Below, piece by piece: positions 1 through 6,443 of a stretch of 16,465 bases of DNA; within the stretch, counting starts at the first letter, position 1, and every line of letters starts with the position of its first letter. Origin of the DNA: Deltaproteobacteria bacterium (GTDB taxonomy: Bacteria; Desulfobacterota; Dissulfuribacteria; Dissulfuribacterales; UBA3076); assembly GCA_030605675.1 (NCBI GenBank), contig JAUWHV010000170.1:1-16465 (forward strand), read 5' to 3'. The translations under genes and the position numbers were made by a program. The notes under the pieces are model-generated. The model made no database searches, was not told the DNA's origin, and worked only from the letters and a program-made list of their open reading frames with translations.

Positions 1-110
1 GAGCATATTTCTACCTTTATCTCTTTCTGGGTTGAACCTATCTCAAACTCATTGCCACAGGCACATCTTACCTTGGCGTTGTAGTATTTTGGATGGATTT
101 TTTCTTTCAT
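1..110 (-). CDS. rpmE: 50S ribosomal protein L31 (5' part, cut by window edge)
   Basis: The first 36 or so codons of ribosomal protein L31, a small protein of the large ribosomal subunit. The translation begins MKEKIHPKYYNAKVRCACG and continues NEFEIGSTQKEIKVEIC before the window ends. The CxC pair at residues 16 and 18, and the next Cys near residue 36, fit the zinc-binding (C+) form of L31; the rest of the zinc motif lies outside the window. The start is the ATG at 108-110, with an AGGAGA Shine-Dalgarno about 8 nt upstream. The gene lies downstream of rho on the same strand, a common rho-rpmE order. The 348-nt gap holds its own promoter, a repeat element and a leader hairpin, so rpmE is probably transcribed at least partly independently of rho. 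Confidence 0.93.
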   Translation of the reverse strand, partial: MKEKIHPKYYNAKVRCACGNEFEIGSTQKEIKVEIC

Positions 111-130
111 ATTTTTATATCTCCTATTTA

Positions 131-159
131 GTGCCTGAACGAAAAGACCGTTCAGACAC
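131..159 (-). promoter_or_regulatory. Hairpin in the rpmE leader, just upstream of the ribosome binding site
   Basis: gtgcctgaac (131-140) and gttcagacac (150-159) pair over 9 of 10 positions around a 9-nt loop. On the rpmE transcript this hairpin sits just upstream of the AGGAGA ribosome binding site. There is no U-run after it, so it is not an intrinsic terminator. A second direct copy of gttcagacac at 263-272, also inside the predicted leader, could compete for the same 131-140 arm. Control of L31 translation or mRNA processing is possible but is inference. Confidence 0.45.
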
Positions 160-160
160 A

Positions 161-416
161 ATTTTGAATTCTAAATGTTGAATTTTGAATTTAAAAAAGG
201 AAGTAACATTAATATATTAATTGTCCATAGCCTAAATTGAGAAAACAAAATTTGGAGTTTCTGTTCAGACACTATTTATATTCCTTATTTAAAATATAAT
301 TATACTGCAAAAAGTGTTTTTGTTCAAAATCCGATATTCAGGATTATGGTGAATTGTGGAAAAAGATTTAAAAGACATATACCTTAATTCAAAATTCAGC
401 ATTTAGCATTCAACAT
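161..416. repeat. Inverted pair of imperfect heptamer arrays between rho and rpmE
   Basis: The left arm (161-192) reads in heptamers attttga, attctaa, atgttga, attttga. The right arm (385-416) reads ttcaaaa, ttcagca, tttagca, ttcaaca. The reverse complement of the left arm matches the right arm at about 28 of 32 positions. The 192-nt spacer is AT-rich, has no convincing ORF, and contains the rpmE promoter. The array nearest rho starts about 40 nt after the rho stop codon. Similar 7-8-nt arrays occur at four other intergenic places in this window, so this is probably one copy of a dispersed family. Confidence 0.7.
299..327 (-). promoter_or_regulatory. Sigma70-type promoter for rpmE
   Basis: On the minus strand, TTGAAC (322-327) is followed by a 17-nt spacer and a perfect TATAAT (299-304). 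Transcription would start near 292 and give a leader of about 180 nt before rpmE. The promoter lies in the spacer between the two heptamer arrays, so the repeat element may have brought it in or may surround an older promoter. Confidence 0.6.
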
Positions 417-458
417 TTAATTGCGCGCCGCAGATTGGACTTTTCCAGCGGAATTATC

Positions 459-1742
459 TCATCTGTTCATGGATGCCAAAAACTCGGCGTTGTCTTCTGT
501 CCCCCTCATTTTGTCCAGGAGGAATTCCATGCTGTCTACCGGGTTTAAAGGTGACAGAAGTTTTCGCAAGAGCCAGATTCGATTCAACACATCGCTGGGC
601 AGCAGCAACTCTTCTTTCCTGGTACCGGAATGGTTGATGTCGATTGAGGGGAATATCCGTTTGTCAGTGAGCTTTCTGTCTAAATGTATTTCCATGTTTC
701 CAGTGCCCTTAAATTCTTCAAATATGACCTCGTCCATTCGGCTTCCCGTATCCACAAGGGCAGTGGCGATTATTGTAAGACTACCCCCTTCCTCGATGTT
801 TCTGGCAGCCCCGAAGAAGCGCTTGGGTTTCTGAAGCGCATTGGAGTCTACACCCCCGGAGAGGATCTTGCCACTGGGAGGAACTACGGTGTTATAGGCC
901 CTGGCAAGCCTGGTGATGCTATCCAGAAGTATCACCACGTCGCGTTTATGTTCCACCAGACGTTTGGCTTTCTCAATAACCATTTTGGAGACCTGGACAT
1001 GGCGCTGGGCCGGCTCATCGAACGTCGAGCTGACAACCTCGGCCTTTACAATGCGTTGCATGTCTGTGACTTCCTCCGGTCTTTCATCTATGAGCAGGAC
1101 AATCAATATGACCTCAGTGTGATTTCTGGTGATACTGTTTGCGATATTTTGGAGGAGCATTGTCTTACCGGTTCGGGGAGGTGCGACGATAAGTCCTCTT
1201 TGGCCCTTACCGATTGGAGTCATAAAATCCATTATCCTGGCGGAATAGTTGTCTGAATCGGTCTCCAGGTTGAGACGCTCATCAGGATAGAGAGGCGTGA
1301 GGTTATCAAAGATTACCTTATCAAAGGATGCCTCAGGGGCATCATGGTTCAGGGATTCTACCTTTAGCAGGGCAAAGTATCGCTCCCCCTCCTTGGGAGG
1401 ACGGATCTGGCCGGAGACTGTATCGCCGGTTTTCAAGGAAAAACGTCTGATTTGTGACGGAGATACGTATATGTCATCCGGGCCTGGCAGGTAATTGTAG
1501 TCCGGGCTGCGAAGGAAACCAAATCCATCCTGGAGTATCTCCAGTACACCCTCGCCATACACAGACCCGCCATTGGCGGTCTGGGCCTTAAGTATAGCAA
1601 AGATGATCTCCTGTTTACGCATCCCGCTGGGAGAATCTACGCCCAGGTCTTTTGCTATTTTGTGAAGTTCACCTATGCCTTTACGCTTTAAATCAGCTAA
1701 AATTATTATTTTTGCTCTATTTGTCTTTGATATTTTGGGCAT
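459..1742 (-). CDS. rho: Transcription termination factor Rho
   Basis: Rho is a hexameric RNA-dependent ATPase and helicase that ends transcription by pulling on the nascent RNA. At 427 aa it is close to the usual length (E. coli 419). Residues about 15-55 form the N-terminal helical domain. Residues about 60-130 form the cold-shock-like RNA-binding domain, with the signature GEGVLEILQDGFGFLRSPDY. The ATPase core follows, with Walker A APPRTGKT at 187-194, the LIDERPEEV segment and Walker B VVILLDS. The Q-loop PPSGKILSGG and R-loop GTGNMEIHLDRKL contact RNA in the central channel. The chosen ATG has an AGAGG ribosome binding site about 7 nt upstream. The first 15 residues (MPKISKTNRAKIIIL) are a short extension compared with many homologues. 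rpmE follows downstream. All key residues appear intact. Confidence 0.97.
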   Translation of the reverse strand: MPKISKTNRAKIIILADLKRKGIGELHKIAKDLGVDSPSGMRKQEIIFAILKAQTANGGSVYGEGVLEILQDGFGFLRSPDYNYLPGPDDIYVSPSQIRRFSLKTGDTVSGQIRPPKEGERYFALLKVESLNHDAPEASFDKVIFDNLTPLYPDERLNLETDSDNYSARIMDFMTPIGKGQRGLIVAPPRTGKTMLLQNIANSITRNHTEVILIVLLIDERPEEVTDMQRIVKAEVVSSTFDEPAQRHVQVSKMVIEKAKRLVEHKRDVVILLDSITRLARAYNTVVPPSGKILSGGVDSNALQKPKRFFGAARNIEEGGSLTIIATALVDTGSRMDEVIFEEFKGTGNMEIHLDRKLTDKRIFPSIDINHSGTRKEELLLPSDVLNRIWLLRKLLSPLNPVDSMEFLLDKMRGTEDNAEFLASMNR

Positions 1743-2261
1743 GGTTTTACCTCTACGGGGTTTGCGTATTATTAAAAGAGCCTGCGGGCGTAAATTTTTT
1801 GAAGAGATCCAAGTTGTAATGAAGTCTGAAAAAGCACAGCAATTGTATTATAAAATGGACTTAAACTAGTCGCCTTTGGGAGGATTTTTTGATTAACTGC
1901 ATACTACTCCACACCAAATGTAATTTGTGGTTTGTTGTGAAGCGGGATGGCTTTTGCAGGATTTTGACCACAGGCAATATTGCACCGTCTCTGCAAGATG
2001 CGACAGGTTAGCTTTAAAACCAGAAAAACGCAGCCCACCTCAAAATAGGTAACGTGTTCTATATTTAATTGTTTAGTATTAGCAAAGGAATATTTAGCGT
2101 TTGGAAGCAGAAGGATTCTTACCAACTATGAATGCCACGATTTTTATTTGTCGAACCTGAATAATGGCCAAAAAATGGCCATTTATAACGTGGTGTCTTA
2201 TACTTAATTAATCGCTTCCAAAGCCTGAATGAAATAATATAATAATATAATTACGGAATTG
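1743..2261. other. Intergenic region upstream of rho, no convincing gene
   Basis: These 519 nt separate the panE stop from the rho start; both genes are on the minus strand. A perfect TATAAT lies on the minus strand at 1847-1852, about 105 nt before the rho ATG, and could be a -10 box. No good -35 hexamer is found at 16-19 nt spacing. Rho genes often have long autoregulated leaders, so a start near here is plausible. A nested palindrome lies at 2100-2222. The ORF 1904-2125 on the minus strand (73 codons) has no recognisable domain and no good ribosome binding site. No heptamer array is visible here. Confidence 0.4.
2100..2222. repeat. Nested imperfect palindrome of about 123 bp
   Basis: Three nested inverted pairs share one centre: tttggaagc (2100-2108) with gcttccaaa (2214-2222), ccacg (2135-2139) with cgtgg (2189-2193), and aatggcca (2163-2170) with tggccatt (2176-2183) around an A5 loop. 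The innermost 8-bp hairpin is perfect. It has no U-tract on either side, so it is not a normal intrinsic terminator. It could be a decayed small mobile element or a folded 3' end of the panE transcript. Confidence 0.45.
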
Positions 2262-3239
2262 TCAATGTCTTTTTGGATTTTTCCAGCCCAGACTTGAATT
2301 CAAGCGCACAAGAAGAGTCAAGACCTCATTTACCGGGGTCGCAACCCCAAGTTCTTTGCCCATCTCGGTAATGGCGCCGTTAATGTAGTCGATTTCAGTG
2401 GGCCTGCTTTTGATCCGGTCCTGGAGCATGGAGGACCTGTTTTCCGCGGTTGCCTTACACACTGAATTAACCATATTGTGGGCCTCTTCAAGTGAAAGGC
2501 CCAAGGCAATGCCCTTCTTTAATGACAACGTCCATGCCTCAGTAACTGCAAGTTCCTGAAGTCGCAGGGACTCCGGGTGTTGTGGTAATTTTCCATTGGT
2601 AAGGCCGCAGAGGGCGGTTAATGCGTTTATCCCAACATTGACAATCAATTTACGCCATATGTGAGGATAGATGTCTTCAACTACCTGAGATGGCCATCCC
2701 GAGTTGTTCAGCAAAGTTGCTAAAGAAATCAACCTGTTTTTGGCTTCAGGGTTGCGGATTACTAATCCAAGCATTGTGGGACCACTCCCGGCATGGCGAA
2801 CATGTCCTTCATTCAGTAAAGTCGCCCCCTGTGAGGTTACGCCCAGGGCAATCTGTTCCGGTTTTACAGTTTTTGAAAGTGTGGATTCATGCCCTATACC
2901 GTTTTGCAGAGAAACAACCAGGGTTCCGGGTCCTATCAGGGGACCTATACGCTTTACAGCATCGGCAGTCTGGGCGGCCTTGACAAACACTATCACCCAG
3001 TCCTGGGGACCAAAATACTCAGGTTCTGCGGTAATATCCGGAAAGGCGGTCCACGCCTCCTTTGATGACGTAACCCGTATCCCGGCCTTCTTGAGCCTCT
3101 CTGCGCGATCCGGCTTGTAATCAAGTAAGGAAACAGGGCAATTTTGTTTGTAAAGCGTGGCGGCCAGAAGACAACCCATAGCCCCTGGGCCTACAATAGT
3201 GAGCTTGAATTGATTTCGATTTTGCATTATTTGGTCCAT
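2262..3239 (-). CDS. panE: 2-dehydropantoate (ketopantoate) 2-reductase
   Basis: Reduces ketopantoate to pantoate with NADPH in the cytoplasm, a step of pantothenate and coenzyme A synthesis. At 325 aa it is slightly longer than E. coli PanE (303). The Rossmann motif GPGAMG is at 17-22. KAAQT near 87-91 and LQNGIG near 111-116 fit the conserved substrate and cofactor segments. WRKLIVNVGINALTAL near 195-210 supplies the catalytic Lys197 and the following Asn. SSMLQDRIKSRPTEIDYINGAI near 269-290 carries the acidic residue of the C-terminal helical domain (Glu282). The gene starts 6 nt after the PBP stop, so it is probably translated from the same transcript. No strong Shine-Dalgarno is visible; a second ATG four codons in is an equally plausible start. 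Related PanE/ApbA-family reductases act on other 2-oxo acids, so the substrate is likely rather than certain. Confidence 0.85.
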   Translation of the reverse strand: MDQIMQNRNQFKLTIVGPGAMGCLLAATLYKQNCPVSLLDYKPDRAERLKKAGIRVTSSKEAWTAFPDITAEPEYFGPQDWVIVFVKAAQTADAVKRIGPLIGPGTLVVSLQNGIGHESTLSKTVKPEQIALGVTSQGATLLNEGHVRHAGSGPTMLGLVIRNPEAKNRLISLATLLNNSGWPSQVVEDIYPHIWRKLIVNVGINALTALCGLTNGKLPQHPESLRLQELAVTEAWTLSLKKGIALGLSLEEAHNMVNSVCKATAENRSSMLQDRIKSRPTEIDYINGAITEMGKELGVATPVNEVLTLLVRLNSSLGWKNPKRH

Positions 3240-3245
3240 TTTTGA

Positions 3246-5312
3246 TTAAAAAAGAAAGTCGTCAAGTCTTTTTAACCAGGAAGGGAGCCGGAATTTTCCA
3301 GACGAAGGGTGAAGAGGCGGTAACAAATCCTCTCTCATTGCTTCCCAAACAAAAGATTTTTCATTGTCTTTCTTAGGTATAATTATTTCGCCGGTTTGCC
3401 GGTCTACCGGGACCATAGCTATTCCCTGAGGCATGCTGAAATCCTGTTTTATCATTTCTTCTTTTGTTACTGACATGAAAGATGTCCAGATCGGGCATGC
3501 GACTCTGGCCCCGGTTTCTTTTTTGCCCAATGATTTTTTGTCTTCCCTTCCGACCCACACTGCTGCCACTACTTCAGGGGTGAATCCAATGAACCACGCG
3601 TCTCGACAATTATCAGTAGTACCGGTCTTGCCACCTGCGGGAATTCCAAGGGCCCTGGCATTGCGACCCGTACCATCCTGAACTACTCCCCTGAGGAGAT
3701 GGACCATCTGAAAAGCAGTTACCGGGTCAACCGCTTCGCTGAAAACAGGTTCGAGTTGTTCTATTATTTCTCCTTTCCGATTTCTAACTTCCTGAATAAA
3801 TTGAGGTTTAATATTTTTTCCCATATTGGGAAAGGTGCTGAAAGCCCTTGTCATCTCGATTACAGTTACTTCAGAAGAGCCCAGAGAAATAGACAGGTTA
3901 TTTGCCAGGGGTGTTTCTATCCCCATACGCCTCGCCATATCATGAATGGAGGTCAACCCGATTGCCTTTGCGATTTTTACGGAAATGATATTACGTGAGC
4001 GCGTAAGGGCCGTCCTTATGGTGATCGGGCCCATATAGGTCTTGTCGAAGTTCTCTGGTTCCCACATGGTTTGAGAATCCGCTCCGGGCAGTGAAATCGG
4101 TTCATCCACAACGATTGTATTGGGGGCTACAAGTCCATTGGATAGGGCAGTTAAATAGATTATTGCCTTAAAGGCAGACCCTGGCTGCATTCTGCCCTGG
4201 GTTGCCAGGTTGAATTGAGATTTATTGAAGTCCTTGCCTCCCCAAAGGGCCTGAACAGCACCGGTTTTTGCCTCGATTGCCACAAGAGCTGCCTGAACAG
4301 ACTGGTTCAGTTCGGTGTCCCTAGTATGCCTCTTGCGCAAGTTATCCAAACCCTGAAGCACTGCTTCATCGGCCTTGATCTGCCAGTCCCTTTTGAGAGT
4401 AGTGATTACGGTAAGACCGTCTGCCAGAAGTCTTTTCTTGCCATACCTTGCTTCAAGTTCCCTTCTTACTTCCGAAAGGAAATAATTTGTACCGGGCGGA
4501 GGATCCAAGGTCTCTCTTTTTAGGCGAATAGGGGTCTTTTTTGCCTCTTCTGCCTCCTCTGGAGTAATATAGCCTTGCTCTACCATCCGTCTTAGTACGT
4601 AATCCTGACGCCTCTTGGCACGGTCCAGATATTTTGTTGGGTCGTACCGGCTTGGGGCCTTGGGAAGGCCGGCAAAGAGTGCGCATTCAGCGAGATTCAG
4701 GTCATCTACATGTTTTGCAAAGTAGGTCCTGGCAGCACTTTCGACTCCAAAGGATCCTTGTCCAAGATATATCTGATTCAAATATATGGTCAGGATCTCG
4801 TCTTTTGTGAGTACTGCATCGATTTGCCAGGCCAGGATGGCTTCTTTTACTTTGCGCAACCAACTTTTTTCCCGGGTAAGGAGTAAGGATCTTGTTACCT
4901 GCTGGGTAATAGTGCTCGCTCCCTGGACTATTCCGCCTGCCTCCACATTTTTCAGTATGGCCCGAAGGACCCCCATGAAATCAATGCCGGGATGTTCGTA
5001 AAACCGGGCATCTTCAGCTGCCAGGAATGCCTGTACCAGCCTGTCCGGCATTCGGGAAATCGGGACAGGCCATCTTTTCTCCTTATACCAGTATGCAATG
5101 GGGCGATGGTCCGAGTCGAGTACTTCAGTGACCATGGGAGGATTATAAGATTTAAGACTTGAGATTTCCGGGAGACCCAAGAGCATATACCCTATTATGA
5201 GACTACCGATTGCCAGGGACACCACAAGGGCTGATCCAAGTACGATTCCCAGCAGAGGACGATAGCCCCATACAAGTGGTTTTCCGGATTTCTTTCTGCG
5301 AGTTTTAGCCAT
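3246..5312 (-). CDS. mrcA: Class A penicillin-binding protein 1A (bifunctional transglycosylase/transpeptidase)
   Basis: Builds and crosslinks peptidoglycan at the outer face of the inner membrane. Numbering is from the chosen start MAKTRRKK (688 aa). A basic cytoplasmic tail is followed by one membrane helix at about 19-46. The GT51 transglycosylase domain (about 60-230) has EDARFYEHPG with catalytic Glu100, GASTITQQ at 131-138, and the DEILTIYLNQIYLG helix. The transpeptidase domain has SxxK as S379-K382, SRN at 439-441 and KTGT at 562-565. The open frame extends to an ATG at 5426. That extension adds a second hydrophobic stretch and runs into the tRNA-Pro promoter. The start at 5312 gives normal topology, though neither start has a good ribosome binding site. 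The frame upstream also holds a third ATG at 5333. panE follows 6 nt after the stop. All catalytic residues are present. Confidence 0.93.
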   Translation of the reverse strand: MAKTRRKKSGKPLVWGYRPLLGIVLGSALVVSLAIGSLIIGYMLLGLPEISSLKSYNPPMVTEVLDSDHRPIAYWYKEKRWPVPISRMPDRLVQAFLAAEDARFYEHPGIDFMGVLRAILKNVEAGGIVQGASTITQQVTRSLLLTREKSWLRKVKEAILAWQIDAVLTKDEILTIYLNQIYLGQGSFGVESAARTYFAKHVDDLNLAECALFAGLPKAPSRYDPTKYLDRAKRRQDYVLRRMVEQGYITPEEAEEAKKTPIRLKRETLDPPPGTNYFLSEVRRELEARYGKKRLLADGLTVITTLKRDWQIKADEAVLQGLDNLRKRHTRDTELNQSVQAALVAIEAKTGAVQALWGGKDFNKSQFNLATQGRMQPGSAFKAIIYLTALSNGLVAPNTIVVDEPISLPGADSQTMWEPENFDKTYMGPITIRTALTRSRNIISVKIAKAIGLTSIHDMARRMGIETPLANNLSISLGSSEVTVIEMTRAFSTFPNMGKNIKPQFIQEVRNRKGEIIEQLEPVFSEAVDPVTAFQMVHLLRGVVQDGTGRNARALGIPAGGKTGTTDNCRDAWFIGFTPEVVAAVWVGREDKKSLGKKETGARVACPIWTSFMSVTKEEMIKQDFSMPQGIAMVPVDRQTGEIIIPKKDNEKSFVWEAMREDLLPPLHPSSGKFRLPSWLKRLDDFLF

Positions 5313-5322
5313 AAAGTAGTCA

Positions 5323-5351
5323 TATATAAACATAGTGTTACATTGAGGCAA
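5323..5351 (-). promoter_or_regulatory. Possible promoter of the PBP-panE operon
   Basis: On the minus strand, TTGCCT (5346-5351), a 17-nt spacer and TATATA (5323-5328) form a fair sigma70 match. The MAKTRRKK ATG is only 10 nt past the -10 box, so a transcript from here would be almost leaderless, in line with the missing Shine-Dalgarno. If real, it argues against the longer ORF starting at 5426. Confidence 0.3.
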
Positions 5352-5388
5352 CCACAGAACCGAGAGCGCTATACCAAATCCAAAGTTC

Positions 5389-5416
5389 TTGAAGGCTTTT
5401 AAGCTCTGTGTTAAAC
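5389..5416 (+). promoter_or_regulatory. Possible promoter of tRNA-Pro
   Basis: TTGAAG (5389-5394), a 16-nt spacer and TTAAAC (5411-5416) lie 15 nt upstream of the tRNA. The spacing is right and the -10 match is partial. It is back to back with the PBP promoter candidate. Confidence 0.35.
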
Positions 5417-5431
5417 AGGACGTCAACTAAT

Positions 5432-5508
<77 letters not shown>

Positions 5509-5564
5509 TTCTCTTTTTTCTTTTGTAAACATTCACATCCAATTCCCTTATTACTTTTTAATCC

Positions 5565-5655
5565 ACAGATTTCGCAGATTACACGGATTACTCAACTTGG
5601 GGGTTTGGCCCCAATTGGAATGTTGGAATACTGGAATTATGGAATAATGGATTCT
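5565..5655. repeat. Nonamer array, hairpin and octamer array between tRNA-Pro and the TrmO-like gene
   Basis: Three parts lie in a row. At 5565-5590 are 9-nt units cagatttcg, cagattaca, cggattact. At 5597-5614 a hairpin has arms ttgggg and ccccaa around gtttgg. At 5615-5655 are about five 8-nt units such as ttggaatg, ttggaata, ctggaatt, atggaata, atggattc. The array-beside-palindrome layout matches the other repeat elements in this window. There is no long T-run after the hairpin, so it is not a textbook terminator. Confidence 0.6.
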
Positions 5656-5730
5656 GGGAGACTGGCAAAAATCCAAGCCTCAACAACCTCCTGTAAACTC
5701 GCCGTGCAGTATGATCTTGGAGAAATAACT

Positions 5731-6222
5731 GTGAAGAAAGAGACTTATCAGTGCAGTAAATGTGGAACATGGGCAGATAAGCATAAACTGTGCATCGTTG
5801 ATGATACCTATTTCTGCACAAGATGTATGTATGGAGATATTGAACCAGTTGAAATTTATCCGATTGGTATTGTAAAAAACAATTTAAATAAGAGTCCTAC
5901 AGGTTTCGGCGTGGTCGGAGACGACAAGATATCCAAAATCATACTTTTCCCCGCTCAAGAATCTTTTATGTATAAACTCGAGGATGAAAAATATATTACC
6001 ATTATTTATTATCTCCACGACTCAGGACCGGTCAAATCAATATTTAATAGGGGGCTTGATGGAAAATTGGTTGGAGTTTTCGCTTCCCGAACTCCCAACA
6101 GGCTTTCCAAAATAGCTATTCAAGATGTCACATTAGTAAAAATAGAAGGGACAACACTCTATGTTGAAGGTTTTGATGCTATTAATGGAAGTCCTGTGCT
6201 TGACATCAAATTAAAAATATAG
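5731..6222 (+). CDS. TrmO-like (UPF0066) protein with N-terminal zinc ribbon
   Basis: A 163-aa protein from the GTG at 5731, chosen because GGAGA lies 8 nt upstream. The open frame continues back to 5605, but those codons lie in the octamer array and downstream of no ribosome binding site. Residues 8-32 hold CxxC (8, 11) and CxxC (29, 32), a likely zinc ribbon. Residues about 38-163 match the UPF0066/TrmO beta-barrel: IGIVKNN, a YYLH segment, GVFASRTPNR and the C-terminal GFDAINGSPVLDIKLKI. TrmO N6-methylates t6A37 in tRNA using SAM. The usual ATRSPxRPNPIG stretch reads ASRTPNRLSKIA here, so activity on t6A is uncertain and no gene symbol is given. The stop TAG is joined directly to CCGTTCACGGC, the left end of a repeat element. 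The gene converges with DUF362 and has no operon partner. Confidence 0.65.
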   Translation: MKKETYQCSKCGTWADKHKLCIVDDTYFCTRCMYGDIEPVEIYPIGIVKNNLNKSPTGFGVVGDDKISKIILFPAQESFMYKLEDEKYITIIYYLHDSGPVKSIFNRGLDGKLVGVFASRTPNRLSKIAIQDVTLVKIEGTTLYVEGFDAINGSPVLDIKLKI

Positions 6223-6443
6223 CCGTTCACGGCTTGAAACTTGAAATTGGAAAGTAGAAATTGGGGAGAGATGAACGGCTTGAAATTGGAAATTGGAAAT
6301 TTGGGGGGAAATGAAACAAGTTTACGAGCTGGATGTCTACAAACTGGCAGAAGCGTTATCAGATATGGTCTGGCACGACACAAAAGCATGAAGGCCAAAT
6401 TTCCAATTTCTAATTTCTAATTTCACCGTTCCGTGAACGGTTA
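6220..6443. repeat. Miniature repeat element filling the gap between two convergent stop codons
   Basis: The left end is agccgttcacggct (6221-6234), a perfect palindrome overlapping the TrmO-like stop TAG. It is followed by 7-nt units (ttgaaac, ttgaaat, tggaaag). A partial second copy of the left end begins at tgaacggc near 6272 with ttgaaa, ttggaaa, ttggaaa. The right side (about 6393-6424) has inverted units aatttcc, aatttct, aatttct, aatttca. The right end is ccgttc-cgt-gaacgg (6426-6440). On the minus strand the DUF362 stop TAA is followed by the same CCGTTCACGG. The centre holds a 26-codon four-helix-bundle remnant. The palindromes may also act as terminator stems for both genes. Confidence 0.75.
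6311..6391 (+). pseudogene. Truncated four-helix-bundle (S23/IVP-like, TIGR02436-type) protein
   Basis: ATG at 6311 follows a ggggg stretch and opens a 26-codon ORF, MKQVYELDVYKLAEALSDMV-WHDTKA, ending in TGA at 6389-6391. The first 22 residues closely resemble the N-terminus of the four-helix-bundle family related to the 23S rRNA intervening-sequence protein and to Avd of diversity-generating retroelements. Full-length members are about 110-130 aa. Here the protein stops after the first helix, so this is an internally deleted or frayed copy, too short to fold as a bundle. It sits exactly in the middle of a pair of inverted heptamer arrays, which suggests that full-length copies of this element would carry the complete gene. 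The family match is from memory of the motif and has not been searched. Confidence 0.55.

Noticed and set aside
684..1256. Long plus-strand frame opposite rho
   Set aside because: Antisense shadow of a well-conserved rho gene; its translation has no family resemblance.
1904..2125. 73-codon minus-strand ORF between panE and rho
   Set aside because: No recognisable domain, Cys-rich and irregular composition, no clear ribosome binding site, and it overlaps part of the nested palindrome.
2163..2183. Intrinsic terminator after panE
   Set aside because: The 8-bp stem is perfect, but neither side is followed by a U-tract.
5313..5426. N-terminal extension of the PBP to the ATG at 5426
   Set aside because: It would add a second hydrophobic segment and overlap the tRNA-Pro promoter; the MAKTRRKK start gives the usual class A PBP topology.
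5605..5730. Upstream extension of the TrmO-like ORF
   Set aside because: These codons translate the octamer array (LEYWNYGIMD) and lack a ribosome binding site, whereas GTG 5731 has GGAGA at 8 nt.
6235..6424. Heptamer arrays as a CRISPR array
   Set aside because: Units are 7 nt and contiguous with no unique spacers, and no cas gene is present.
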